DNA of 64,000 bases from Sebastes aleutianus (GCA_916700875.1 CAKAKS010000060.1:28862189-28926188), one strand, 5' to 3'; shown: positions 23,827 through 38,800, counted from the stretch's first letter. The notes: generated by a model from the sequence alone, not told the origin. Numbers and translations are program-made.

Positions 23827-26800
23827 CGTAAAGTTTGACCAATGTCGAGGAAAAATAAATCTCAGTTTTCTTAAAATGTGGGTCCATCTGCGAGGTAAAA
23901 TTACTGTTTTTGTGAATGTAGTCTTGTGGCTAAAACATACATAGTTTGAATGTTCGGATTTGAAAAAGTAATTAAATTTGAACATATAGGCCCATTTCAC
24001 TCCTTTATCAACAAACATTACCAAATAAAATAAATAAATAAAGTAATCTTTTAGATTCAGAAAGAGAGATATATTTTAGCTGTCAGAAATTCCTACTCTT
24101 AATCAAAACTAGGAAGCTGCCATGAACAACTTTTCCCCACTTGGCTGCTTGTATTTACAGTCTGTACGATATGACATATAAACCAATTGGTACAAAAGAT
24201 AAGGCTTACAGGTATAATATGCAACAATTTCGTAAAAACAATGTATAGGCTGATACAAAAATAATCCCGCTCAAGCATCACTTATTCCCCACTAGAAGTG
24301 TGTGGCGGTGTCTGTTTCTGCAGAGACCCTGCCTTCTGCCTGTGTCTTCTCCTTTCTTATTTTGATTTACTCGGGGCCTTTGGGCCTCACGTGGAGGTGT
24401 AACCCCCAGCCAATAACAGCAAGCAGGGTGTGCAGCCCGTTCAGGTGGTCAAATATCGCTGCTTTGTCACGCCCCTCGGCTTCTGATACCAAGGCAAAAG
24501 CATTAGGCTATACATCGATGTGCACAAGTCCCCCTTTAGATGCTTTGTGTCTGTATTTGATGGATGAGAACGGGTTTGTTACATCACTGTGAGTTCCCCT
24601 GCTCTTCTCTTCTCCTCTCCTCTGCTGTGTGCAGTGGTTGTTCGTTGCTATCGGTGTGTAAGTTTGACCGAGACACACACAACAGGCAGGGAAGACGGCC
24701 TGCCTTTCGGCTGCATTCATTCAAAATCCGGCAACTCGGCACCTTCCCGCAGGATTGTGCGGAGGTGTGCGGGGTTAGTTGTGTGTCTATTTGTGTTTTA
24801 GAACATAACCGCCGGAAAACAATCAGAAAATAACATTTTATTTTATTTATCACCACTGCTCTCTCTCTCTGTCTCTCAGCTAGTTGAGCTGAGGAGGAGT
24901 GGCCAACTTTGAATGCTGTGTGTTTACAAACTCCAACTGTTACATATTATTAAACCACACTTTAAAAACTGCTTGGCTCGTTGCTGGTGTGTGTAGACAT
25001 CCCTACCTGTATCCCCTGCTCCCAGTCCTCTCTGATAAACACATTTTCTAGCTCGTGGCTGATTCCCTCCACGCTGCTCGGCACCCTGCATATGAAGGAT
25101 TTTGGCACAGGGATTGTTGACAGGGCTGATGAAGTCCCCTTGTACTGGAAAGACAGACAATTTTAAAGATAAAGAGAAAAATTATATACAAATCAAAATA
25201 ATCTTCTCAAGTCAGATCAATTGTGCACTAAAATACATAACACTGCGTATGTCTTAGACTCTTTGGCACCGAGATCCGCTTGCGGTATTGAATTGTCGCT
25301 GATCCAGTTTCATGAGATATTTAATGGGTGGAGGCGTTCAGTTTAAATACATGTTAGTGGAGTGGGATTAAATATCATAGGGAACAAAAACACAGCCATG
25401 ATTGTGATCTACCGCATGTGGGTATGGGGCATAGCATATCTCTGTTTATAGTTAATTTTCCCACAGTGGTTGATGTGTACTGTTGCTGGGCGTCTGTTAA
25501 TGAATGAACTGCAAACAAGGAGAGGACGGGGCATGCCCGGACACATTCCCTCTCCTCTTTTGACACAACTGGTCAGAATGAACTCATTAACCAGACGTCC
25601 TCGGTCAAACACAGTGCAACATACAACATCATAAACTTGGACTGTGATCAAATATGGCCTATACACAAGCCTAAAAGGCACATGCAAAACATGCTATAAA
25701 AATAAACCGGCACTTTCACTCTACACCTACTCCTCAAATAGTGACTGCATAATTATTGCATGCTGATAAACTACAGCTTTATAACTACCAAACTTAAAAC
25801 TAATGTAGTAAATGAAAATGTAAAACCCTGATTTAAAATTTGATACCATTAACCAAATAATGCAGAAAGCCACCTTGCTTAACCCTGGTATATTCATATT
25901 CAGTTAGCTTATCTCCAACAGCTGTGATATGGTTTGGTCACCATCTGTTTAATTTGTATGTTTTTTGCTTGGCTGCTAAGCTACCTTATCATATACCCGC
26001 TGTCAGGGTAACATCTTGCATCACCAAAGTCAGAGTTAGTTAATGTTTTCACCTGAAAAGAGACTCAGTTTGGCATGGCATGAGTACCGACATGAATAAC
26101 TCACCTGCGGTTGGCATGCAGTGCCATACTGCGCCTGTTGCTGCAGCTGCAGTGAGCTGTGCTCCCTGTCTTTGCTCTGCCGGCTGACCTGTTTGCTGCG
26201 CTGCAGCTGCAGTCTCAGTTTAGCAATCTGCTGGAAGAAAAGTAACATGACTTCAGCAAATGACAGGATCACAACTGAGTCAGGAAGGCTGTATTTCTGT
26301 CAACATGTAAATTTTAAATGTTCTCCTTCAGTGAAATGAATGAAGCCAGAAGGTGATGAGCATATTTGCTCCCATGTAGGGCTGCAATCAACGTTTATTT
26401 TCATAATCAATTTATCTGCCGAATATTTTTTGATTAATTGTTTGGTGTATAAAACATCAAAAAACGGCGAAAACTGCCTGTCACAAAGTCCTAAAGCCCA
26501 AGGACTCACAGTGACCCTGATGAAGACCTATGTTGGACGCAACGCGTTGGTCATTTTAAACAATTATTGCCATGTCAAATAAAGGCATTTTAATTTTGTT
26601 CAACCACTACTTGCATTTTGTAGTTTTTTGAGATGTCTTCCAATATTTTGTTTTGTTCAACCAACAGTCCAAAACCCAAAGATATTCAATTTACTATAAA
26701 GTCAAGACAAGAAAAAGATGAATATATATATATATAGCTTAAAAAAAGTGACTTAATTGATTAATCTATCAAAATACTTGCTGATTCATTTTCTGTCAAT

Positions 26801-29800
26801 CAACTGATCAATTAATTGTTTATCATTTAATTTATCGCTGCAGCTCTACTTTCACGTATTTAACCTTTGGACAAGAAAAGATATGAAAATAATTTTACAG
26901 ATCTGACATATTTAGTGTTATAGTGATATTTTTATTGATGTTCCTCCTTTTGCAGCAGCTGGGAGAACAATGACAACCTACACTGATAAGAATATTGTGT
27001 TATTTACCAAATTTATATTTTCTTATAATTTTTAGGATGGCTGGCTTTGTCTTATGTGGCTTACAACATTAATATGGCACTATATGTGCTACTGTGTGAA
27101 CCCATAAAGACCGACTTGTGAATATTGTTGCAGACTACTATAGTGCATATAATAAATCAGCCATGCATGTCTGATGATGAAATGAGTTAGGTCAATGGGT
27201 GTTTCTGCATCTGGCCCAGTATCAGCCTAAAAACAGGATACCCTTTGTGAGTCTAACAGACGCAGTTGTACTATGCAGACAAAGGTGTGGTCTTCAATGC
27301 TGATCTTGTAATCCTGGCAACACAGTCAACAAAGAGACTTGCTCTTTTCATAGATGTCCTCCCACACATGTAATCGCAGAGGTTAGAGATCTAGAATACA
27401 GTTCGCTACATTCATTGAGTGACCGCAGCAGTCGATAACGACAAGTCCAGGCAATCCCGATGTAATCTCAGAGGATGAGAAAGACAGGTTTTCCTGGCTG
27501 TATTGATCGTACAGGCCAAGGCCCTGGGACTGTCTGCAGAAAGTCGAACACTAAATTGTTCCAGCGGGCCTACTTGTAGTGTGTACATTTACACCTGAAT
27601 GTGATTTATGAAATTTGATTCCAACAATCGGATTTCATGAGATCAAACCGCTGAGCTGGGAAATAGGTTTTGTGCATTCCTTGTGGCTGCATCTATTAAA
27701 ATGTGTCTCTTCCAGTCTCCCTTTTACAACTGTTGGCATTGCCTAAATGTAATGTGACTACCAGTAGTTTGCATACACACCATTCTATTCATAATAAAAA
27801 CCTAACACTTCTTTCTCATCTTAACAATTTAATAGTAATGCAAATAACATCTAATTCTTGAGCATCAAGATCTGTCACTTAACGCGCCTAGCATGAGCCC
27901 AGCGTAGCCTGGCCAGGTGACACATGGTCAACAAAGTAAGGGCAAAGCCTGCTCCATTGAAAACACATTAGAGTACCTACCATACCTGTGTTTTATGAAG
28001 TTGAACTTATTACGAACTTGAATAACACCATCGTTGGAAGGTCATAAAATGAAGTCATTTACGGAATGTAGTTCTGCATACTGGTCTTTACGTCTGGTTA
28101 AGGGTGATTCTTGAAAGTGTACTTGTGAGTTTGTAAAAAGACTCTGAATGATGTTTTTTTCTGGTCAATACCAGTGGGCAGCCTCCGATTCTAAAAAGTG
28201 AAGCCAATGCGGAAGTGCCTTAAACTTGCCTTCTTTCTAACAGCCAACAGGGGACGACTCTTCTGGTTGCAAAAACAAGAGCAGATTGTATAGAAGTCTA
28301 TGACAAATTACTACTTCTAACTAGATTTATTACCTCAGTAAACATTGTAAACATGAGTTTATGGTCTCAATCGCTAGTTTCAAGTCTAAGGTTAATACAG
28401 CATGATGTTCATTTAGTAAATTATGGCAAAAAAGGCTGAACTCGTGGCTTCAAAACAGCAGTGCATAAACCATTGGGTGAGATCACGGTGACTACTTCTT
28501 ATATACAGTCTATGGTCAATACTAACAAAAACCCAAGACACCTGTGTGCCATCAACATTTTGGAATTAAATATTGATGACACAGATTTCAGATCTTGTGT
28601 CGGAAACAGGAAAATATGAATGTCTATTGTGTTGCAGAACCATCCATAAGGCTTTTAAGTAATGTGAATTACCCTGAATAAGTTCACTCAATGCAAACTA
28701 AAGAGGGAACAATATGGTTGTGTCACCCTTGAGGGGAGCTCCTGCACAGTCTCTCAAAAACAACAGGCCGTAATGAGATGCGAGGGTGCAGTTGAGTGGG
28801 AAACAGAGGGGAGAAGGAGGTTAAATTTAGACTGTGGTTTGGAGAGTTGGAGACCTAATAGCTCCATGTGGTCGGCTGGTTGGCCACCAAGCCCAGCAGA
28901 TAGACAGAAGTGGAAACCAGCCTTAAGGAGCATAATATTTAGGCTGACCTCAAACCCTAACAAATAAAACACATTCTGAATAAATGGAATGAACCTCAAA
29001 AATGACAAAAACATGCTCTTTGAACTGGCTGTGTGAATGTTTTAAACCAGTCTGGCCCAGCTTAGTGTCAGATAGATTGCTGACACTACTCCACTGTGTT
29101 AATCCACCATCTGTGGTGTTTGTCAGCAGCAGCTGTGACTTGGGTGAAGCGAGGTTAAGACAGGTGAATTTACCTCTTTGAGGTGGTCTGCGCTGCCCCA
29201 GGAGGCTGACCGCTGGTGAGGACTTCCCTGTTCTGCTCCCTCATCAATCCAGAGACCTGGAGTCTGAAACACATAAATACATGCTGACACATAACCACAT
29301 GTTACACAACTCTACATTATTTCCTCTAACACAAGTCATGTTAGTGATACGTGCTCCAAATGTACTGTACGACACTGTGGCCACCAAATAGCATATCTTA
29401 TGTTGCATATGCACACAAAGATAAGTATAATGTACTCCTGCACGAGAGCATAAACACGAGTTTCTATTGTGTGCAAAGATATCTAAATAGAATACATTAC
29501 ATCTCCCTTAAAGCCTAGGATTAACTAACCTGTAGTTTCCGAGATTTGTTTACGAGGCAGGGTGGCCTAACGTTTACAGAGATCAGATAACTGAAAGGTC
29601 ACAGATGTAGAGTCCTTGTTGAGTCTTGTTGAATATATGCCCATCAAGAGATATGTGCGTTATGAAATGTCCTTATTTATTTTATATTTTCACTTTATGA
29701 ATGAATTTTTTTGCACAAAGAAAATACAGTTATTATGAATGATACATACACATTTCTACCTACATATACATTAATTTAAAGTAAATAAAAGCTTATGCAG

Positions 29801-32800
29801 GAGAAGTAGGAAACTAAAAGCTTACACAAAAGCCTCTCCTAAAAACGTAAGAAATGTCCTTGAAAAAGACACCAATGTGCCACCTCATTGTGAAGTCACT
29901 CAGGATGTGAGCATCAACTAAATACCTTAAAAGTCAAATGTTTGGATAACCAGTTGAGAAAGACGTGGGTGAAAGCAGGAATGAGTGCCGTGTGCTCAAA
30001 AGTAAAGCTGAAAATCTGGAATCAATAAAAAGGAGGAAAAGAGTCATGACATACCATCCCTGAGGAAAGAACTACATTCAACAGGAAAAAACAAAAGTCA
30101 TAGCATGTTTGATTGCTACCATTAGAAAGCCAGGTTAAGATAAATACATCTGTGGCAGGGCAAAACATTTTTTTTGTCTACGGGCTAAAGTGACTAGTAC
30201 ATTGCGAAATCCACCAGCCATTTAACAAGCCATAGTTTGAGAAAATAATTACAGGGCTACCAAATAATATATGGTTACCTGCCTTGTCAGCCACAGGTGA
30301 CATTTACAAGGACTTTACTAGCAGCTGGTGCTACTTTTCCACCTTGGAGTTTCCATCATTTCCCCTATAGTGAGTCTACAAATATCAATTTAGCCTATAT
30401 ACACTACTGTGATTTGGCAGAATATGTACAGCACAATGCTACGCTTATATCAAGTCAACGAGTCTACAGAGAAATTTAGTGTCGTTAGTACACCAATAAG
30501 AAAACATCTAATATACAAAACATCCCCTAGCAGAGAGCATAGAGGCAGTTCTGTCTCACTGAACACGTCTTTTATATCTCTACTGCATAAACAAGGAAAC
30601 GGTTAAGTTATGTAAATATATGCAAAAACAGAAACAGACTGAGGATGTTTCATAGGGTTGTCTGAAACCACATACTTCCCCCTGATTATGCAGATCAACA
30701 GTGCCTCTGGTCCTCAAACAAATCCTCAAACATCTGACGTTTTATGGCCATCACAGTGGTACGAAACATCTTAAATGTCAGTGTCTTCACACTGCCTTAT
30801 GTCTGACCCCACACAAACAGACAAACCTCTATGGCTCTCCAGCTAACGCACAAGCCTTACCCTATGATATGGAATATCACACTGTGAATAATGAGGAACA
30901 CCCGTGAAGCCGTTTGCGCTGGATTGCTGGCGCTGGCTTCCCCAGAAAAGGACAGCGAATTAAATGGGTGCTTGTGCTCTCATAAAGGGACCACTGTGCT
31001 TGGCCACGCTGGATGGCAGATGTGTAGCTAGCCTTTAGCATTAACATTTTGTGCATGGCCTATGGAATGGCTTGTGCCATTTGATGCCTCTGCCAGACTT
31101 TGAGGGACTTGATGCTGCAGCTTAATCTGTTCATAGAAAATGCAGATTGCTGCAAAAGGGCAGACGGGCTTTATTGAGTTGTGGACTTAGCCGTTGAGGA
31201 AAAACTAAGTTCTCACAGATGTTCAATGACGTCAAATAGGGAATGCTACCCACTACTTGTAACTCAATGAAATGTGAAACACTTTCATTTGGCAAGTGAC
31301 TGATAATGATGTGTAGGTTTTCATAGGGCTGGGCAATACTGGTTAAAATGAAAAGCACAATCATTTTTGAGAATCAACAGAAAAATGGAGGGATCGTGCT
31401 AGGGCTTTGTTGTCACTCTGACAGGACAAAGTGGTATTACTGGACATATTTTAATTCAGTACCATTCAGTTCAGTTATTTACAGGTGGTATTTTTCTTCA
31501 TCTGAAAGTGTAGCTTCATTCTCATGAGCCTTAAATCAAATTAATAATTTTTCATTTGACATATGGCAGGTGTCAAGGTAGGAGTCATGTTTTTCTTTGT
31601 GGTGATATCTCAGTTTGCAATTAAACTCCTAATTCTCCCCCAGGTACACATAGTAAGACAAGACAGTTAAAAATACTGGAGGCTCTCTTTTTTGATTGAC
31701 ACTGTTCCCTCAAACAAACTGTCTGTTAACAAGAACACCCGGCTTTATTTACCACAGAGGCCCTTTTATCATGCTAGCTCTTGAACTTCCGGCCCGAGTT
31801 GTGTGCTTTGTAGACTTGTGTACCAGGTGTTGTGCCTGATAATGCACTGCTGTGCAGATAAAACTCTGTTACCGTAGCCTGCAGCTTGCTTCCCATTATG
31901 ATTCCCACCCAAAGGGTTACATGCAGGCAACATCCTCAAGAATCCAGCTCTGTTCCAAAGCAGGAAATAATGACTGTGGCTTCAATAGAATAGCAGTGGA
32001 ACTTGTGCTGGTTTGTTTAGATTGCAAGTCGAGACACGCGAGCAGAGTGCCACTGCTATCATTTGATGGGGTTTAGAGATGAGGAAAACATGCACTCTGA
32101 TTTGGCTAGTTATCTTGTGCATGTCTGAAACTCACTGAGCATTACAGAAAACGGATAAATGTCTCTAAGACAGCATTTTTGTTGTTTGTTCTTGCTTCAT
32201 TCATCTATATTTACATAGATTTTCATATGAAGCAAAAAAGGGGCATAGTGATGGCAGATACTACGTAATACAGCACTAATGTAGGGTTAATTGTGTGCGT
32301 CCATCTTAAGACCCGACACACCAAGCCGAAAGATGGATATCTGGCAACGGCAGGCCCTTATTAACACCTATATTACCGATTACACCGGACATTTTACAAG
32401 AAAATATATGGAGCAGACACTTGACAGTTTATAATTGTGATGTCCGTTGTATGACAAAAAGAAAGAAAAGCAAAACGACTGTGGGGTCGGTGAATAGGGG
32501 GAAAAAATAAATAAAAAAATAAATACAGAATAGTAATGCGATATTTTGCGCGGCAGTATTGTATTGATACACGGACATCAAGTATCGATCATTTATTATA
32601 TAAACTATTAACCTCTTAACAATCCAACAGTCTGTCTTTCAGAGGTTGTAGCAGGCTCAGTCTTAAAGCTAGTGAAGATACGGGTATCATATGAAACTAG
32701 AAAACGTAAGGAAAGGATTGGTAGTAGGAAGAAGGAAGGAATCCTCGACCTTCCACCTCAAGATATGTGACTGAAAACAGATGAACAGAGTGAAAACTCC

Positions 32801-35800
32801 ATTTTGTTAGATAAACCCAATGTTAAACTGCATAATTTGCAGCTGAAAAAGGTAATAAATCGCAATATATCTTATCACAATACTCAGCATATCACAAAAT
32901 GTTTAAAATCACAATAAGAGTGTATCAGGACTTCAGTATCGTGATAATATCGTATCGTGGGGCCTCTGGTGATTCCCACCCCTAGTGGTGGGCAAGTAAT
33001 GCAATCGATCTATGTCCGAACATCGTGTAACACGTACTACCGCGGCAAGCCTACAATGAGACAGTTTAAGCAGATTCACCGTGGCGTGAAAAACAGCAGG
33101 CTAGTTTGTTTGTCTTTCCGTTATGTTTTTTCGCAGGCGCAGAAAGTACATGCATGTCAGTGGTCAGCTGGTCATCGGCTGTAGTCTTTGTGTTATGTTC
33201 AAGTGCAACTTTTAACAGAAGACGTGAGGCGACGCAAACTGTTTGATCAGTCTGCCTTTGTCGGTTCTAGGTCTTTGAGGTCGGCTTGGTGTGTCAGGGC
33301 CCTAATCTTCATACAGACATTCTCTGTGTTCTGTAACCACAGGGCCTAGAACACACAGACCTATCCCGGAACAGTGATTAGCATATGTATGGGCCCTCTG
33401 CTCCTCAACTCCCACACAAAAGGCAGGCGGGCCGTGCAGCCACGAGGGCCAGGTGGTAAGCAGTGGGATTTCTCCTCGACTCAGCCATAGCCTGGGGGAC
33501 AGGTGCAAACAACTTCACCTCCATGCAAGGCTACATAACAGCTCAAAGGAGAGGCTGTCTTGAACTTGCGCAATGCACAACAAAAGAGGCCAGGGACCTT
33601 TTGTCTGCTGCTCTCTGCTGTTGTTGTCTTATAGAAAGAGCTGGGCCCAGGCATCGCTTTTTAAACAGGAAGTGGTCTCTCACTATCCTTGGGGGAGTTT
33701 GTGCATTTAATCGTTCAAGGATTGTTAAGTGTGTCACACTCTCTCCCACATCATTACAACATAGCCAAATGTTTTCCATCTCAAATTTCAACAGCTTTGA
33801 TAGACATAAATCTCTTAAACTGGATTTTCATTTTGGTCAGCCTTCAATCAGATCTTTGCTGATAATGGCTGGGAAATATGGTCATGGCCATATCACTATA
33901 TAGCACAAGTAAATAACAACTAAATATCACAATGTGCCAAAAAAAACAGTAGGTCTACAAGATCACTGTGTATACATGCCCAGACGTTTCTTTCCTGCAA
34001 CAACAGTTTTCAAGACCAGATAATTATCAAATTGATTTTCCATACCAATCTTTCCAGGCCTGCAAAGGAACCCTGTAATAAGAGGTATTTATTCTGCATA
34101 CAGCCACTTCAAGACAGAAGTGGCTGTATGCAACCACTTCCTCAGCCTACACACAAAGAAATGTGAGGCAAATGAGGGGTTAAAGGGATGAAGCCCATGT
34201 AAATTAGGCTTGGCGGTCTTCATTCAGACACATGAAAGGCTTCTGTCAGCAAAGAGGGAGCAGCCCATGTCATGATCATGCATAGTCAATATTCTTTCAT
34301 AACACAAACCCACCCCAAACCAACAACCCCCCAAAAAAATTAAGCTCTTAGAGAAAAACTGCATTTAGCCATCAGTCACATGGCAAGATTAGTGGGTGGG
34401 CTGCTATCCAGGAATACTGTGGTGAGGCTCAATATGAAATCCATGCATAGCTCTTATGAAGTGTTATAATGTATTAAAATGTAGTGCTCTGAGGGAATTT
34501 AGGAATATTTCCAGCAAAGTCCATTAGGCCTGTATTGACAGCAGACTCCACCACCAGATTACTGTAACTAAATATTTGTCCACGGCTTGTAAATTTGTCT
34601 TCACCGGCTACTACGACAGAAACCAACAGTTATTGGGAACTACTATAATTTGCTGTGAGAAATGAAAAGTAAGTGTGGAAACTGGAGATTTATCAGACAC
34701 TCTGGTCAAAGTACGGGCCATATTCAGATATTTTAATGTATTTTAGCTTTGTGAAACTTTAAAAGAACTTGATGCGAACCTTACTGGGTAAAACACTTCC
34801 AGGTCACGATTATTAAACTAAGTTCATCCTGGTGTTTCTCATGAAGTGAGCCTTTTCTCGTACTACCCCTCCTGAATATGACTGTTTAAGCCATTTGACT
34901 CTTACTTTTCCAAACTTGATTTTCTTAATTTCCCCTGCCGCAGCAACGGGCATCACTGATTAAGTACCCCAAACCAAATGAACAATGTGATAATAAATCA
35001 ATCACTGTCACCCGCTGAGATGAATAAGATCAATTTGGTTACAAGTAGACGACATATGTGGTCTTTGTAGTGCGAGTTAGCGCCTCTTCGCTTTGTCTCT
35101 TCTATTTTTCCTGGGACCATGGACGCTGCGGTCATTTGGTACCGTTAACGATGTGAAACTGCGTAGTTTTAAGTCAAAAACCTTCGAATTTTCTTGGCAG
35201 AGGACCCCAAACCCAGACGGCTTCACAGTACCTATCATGAATAATATGATATCGCTGACCCCTAATCAGGCCCATAGCCAAGATAGTGTTTTTTTCTGAA
35301 TGGTATGTACCTGTGTGGCTTTGTCTTTCATACAGGAAGGGTAGGGTCCATGGGAGTCCCGAGGCCACTGGCCAGTGAGGTATGGCCCTGTGATGGCGTC
35401 CAGGGAAGATGTCCGCCGGATGGCACTGGAACTCCGAACCTGTAACTTGGACCTTTCTGCTGTGAATTCGGAAAGAACAAAGAAATAGGATGAGACACAC
35501 ACAAACACAAACACATGCAGGTGTCAACAATAATTGAGCAACATTACAAAACACCCTGAGGCATCTTTGAATTTGATTTGCCAACTTTACTAATGTTGGC
35601 AATAAGACTAAGTTCAACATACAAAACTAAAATGTCACATTGTAATAAATTCATCAATGCAAATGTGTAGCCAAGGACTGGGGGCCATATTATTTTGAGT
35701 GGCACACAACTATAATGGTTTACATAATCATGTATCGTGAAATGAAAAGCAATTGCGCAATCCAAGTCTTGCTGTCAAAATAAGTTGGTTTCCTTAACCT

Positions 35801-38800
35801 AGTTTCTGCAACTGTCTTGTTGTGGGTGCATAAAAGGGATTGTGGGTAGATCTTCACAGTACAAGAATAGAAATATTTCAGTCAATCACAGAATGAATTG
35901 TTACTCAGGTCCCTGGCTGCAAAAAGTTAGATAATATCTCTAGAGACAGTACATTATAATCAATCAACACTTCACCTTCGCCAGTTAACTACTGCAATTA
36001 ACAGTGTTTTATTGAGACGAGACCTTGCCATGCAATCTCTTCCTGTTCTCAAAGTGTGGAAATTTTTTCTAATCTCGTAAGTATTAGTGCAGGGCAAACA
36101 AACAGGCTTGAGAACAGAGGCCCTGCAGCAAATGTAAATGGCTGAGCAGGAGTATCTGATGTTATGAGAGCAGTCTGCTGTGAGCCAGAACAGTTAAGCA
36201 CACACCACCCACATAAGAACTCATAAACAACCACACCACAATGCACATCAATACTGCCTGCATCCACTCAACATTCCTGCAGTGACACGCAGTTTAAAAA
36301 AAAAAAAAAAAAAAAAAGACAGAAAAACAAAACATGCAAACACAAAGACATTAGCTTGAGAATAGCATGAGACTGAGGTAAGAGCTGGATTAACTTTATT
36401 AGCCCCAATTGCAGTTTGTGTGATTACTAAAAGCAAATGAAAGCTCCCTCATTTCTGTATCAAGAAGACAGAATAAAAGGAATGAGCTTGATGATCAGGA
36501 AAAATGTATTCTGTTCCTTGTCTGAGTAGGTTTAGGCAGAGGCCTTTCCAACATGAACACACAAACCGACACACTGACTAAACTATCTACATGAGGCACC
36601 CCTCTCCTAGCAGAACTACATAGCTGGTCATTGTTGTTCTTTGTTCATAGAATACACAGGCCTACCCACCCAAAGGTATTGCCTAAGTAAGCTTACTGGG
36701 CTACAGTAAAATTCCCTGAAGCATTGTAGACAAAGGAACCAGGCTAAATTTCCATCAATATTGATACAGGCCAAGCCAGTGCTCTCAGAACCGGGATTGT
36801 GGTTATTTTCCATCGTCTCCCCACTTGCCAGACTAGAATAATCTCCTGATGAGAAAAAAGAAACAGTGTGAAAGAAGCCAAGACATCAAAGCAGTCCATC
36901 TGCTGATTTCAGGGATAAGTGAGTGGTGTATGTGACATTAAAAGGAATATTTTCAGGTTGAATTTTAATAAGAACTTTCCTTCACCGGGCAATTCGGCAA
37001 GCTGTGAAAAAGTCTCTGCATATCCAGGGGATAAATGGGCGGTTTATTAACTGTAGAGCAGAGGCAAATGTGAAAACAAACACGTGGTCCAGATCAGTAA
37101 ACCATAGCAGAATGGTTTCCTGTAGGTTTTCACAAGGCTGCACGACACAGGTTGAAAGGAAAAATTTTGCTTCATCTTGCGATCACAGAACAAAATCACT
37201 TTTGGTATCTCAGAATTTCTCAATTAAATGACACTAGAATTTTAGTTTGTGCTAAAGTTAAACCTGCAAGGACTTATCGGTCACTTTAATAAACACTTGG
37301 ACATATTTAATTCAAGTCAATTTTATTGTAATTGCTCAAATTACCTACAGTGAATAATGAAAAATGGAATTGCCCACTGTGCAAACGTGGTCATTGTTAA
37401 AAAGGGTGCTATGAGAAAACCTAAACAATAGATGCAGTGTCAGAGTATACTGATACTACTGAAATGACTACTAATACTACTTATTATTTGCCAAAATGTG
37501 AGTATTATTTGTTATATTATTTACTGTATTATATAAACTACTGATACAAGTGACTATTGATTCTGTAAATACTTATAATACTGTGTGTTTATGTACTATA
37601 TCAAAATATAAAAACAGTACCTATCATGGAGGAATCTCTTTAACCACTAGGCCATCCTGCAGTTCATATTTCAATAATGTTCTACATGAGTTGCTCAAGC
37701 TAGAAAATGTGTTAATTGCAAGCAGTAGTTGGAGCAGGGACTGTCTTTCATACAATATGACTGATATTAATCTTGGCCATGATCTTTTAAAGTTATGAGC
37801 TTCAGCATCTGTTCCTCAGCTGGTCTGGAAATGGCTTGTTAGCATTGTTAGCATAAGTCAATGAGTCCAGTGGGTACATCCCACATTAAGTTAGCTTGGG
37901 ACTAGTTTGAGTGCATCTCAATGGAAGAGGAGGGTATGCCAACAGAGTTAACGATTCCAACTTTTATAACTGAGAAGAATGAACAAACTTGACATCAAAG
38001 TTAAGATTCAACCAGATGCTACACAGTCAGTTATGTGCAGGCGGATAAAACTACAGAAAACACAGCCCAGTTCCACCAGAGTCGACTTGATTTGGACAAC
38101 ACGCTCATTTTCACATTTGGTCCTACTCTGCAGTTTGAATGGTTGACAATGAGGCAGGGCTGTTTCAGCACAGCTGGCACTTTGACAGAGAGCAGGACTA
38201 TCATTGTTGGGACAGTGTGGTAAGTGAATGATGTCATTATGGTGAACCTAAAAGGTCATGATGTGGAATATAATACTCTTCACTGCGTCCTTCATCATCA
38301 TGCTATGATACGAACACCAGTGCAGTCCATTACCAGGGTGACATTGTCGGGCACTAACGCTGATGGTACTGCGAGGCACTTTGGACTGAATTTCCCACCA
38401 AATGGCAAGCATTATGTCTGCGAGTGGGTTCAAAGTACTACAATGAATGATAAATTACAAAGTGCTACGCCTCCTGCTTCAGTCTCATCAAGCTGAACTG
38501 CTGTGATGAAAGATGAAGATGACTAAATCGTGTTTGCATTTTTTTGACTGCTGATCATAGTCATCATCTGAGGCCACTCCGGCGTGTTTGGACTGTGAGG
38601 TCACAGCAATGAAGGCGGGTCAAGTCTCCATCATCACCACTAACATGAGACACTGGCCTGGGTTAGAGGTCGTCTCTCTCAGAGGACTGAGGTATGCGTG
38701 GCATGCCACTGGGGTGGGAAATCAACACCGAACGCTAGCCAAACACGGGTGAAAATGTGTCGTGCCTGGCAAGTCTGCCTACTCAGTTGTTATGGAAGAG

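Noticed and set aside
25090..25160. CTGATGAAGTCCCCTTG as a second hammerhead motif
   Set aside because: It is the antisense of GLCCI1 exon 5 coding sequence, and no GAAA box follows.
33463..33903. 146-aa plus-strand frame in GLCCI1 intron 2
   Set aside because: No homology recognised, no splice support, and an antisense frame is equally open.
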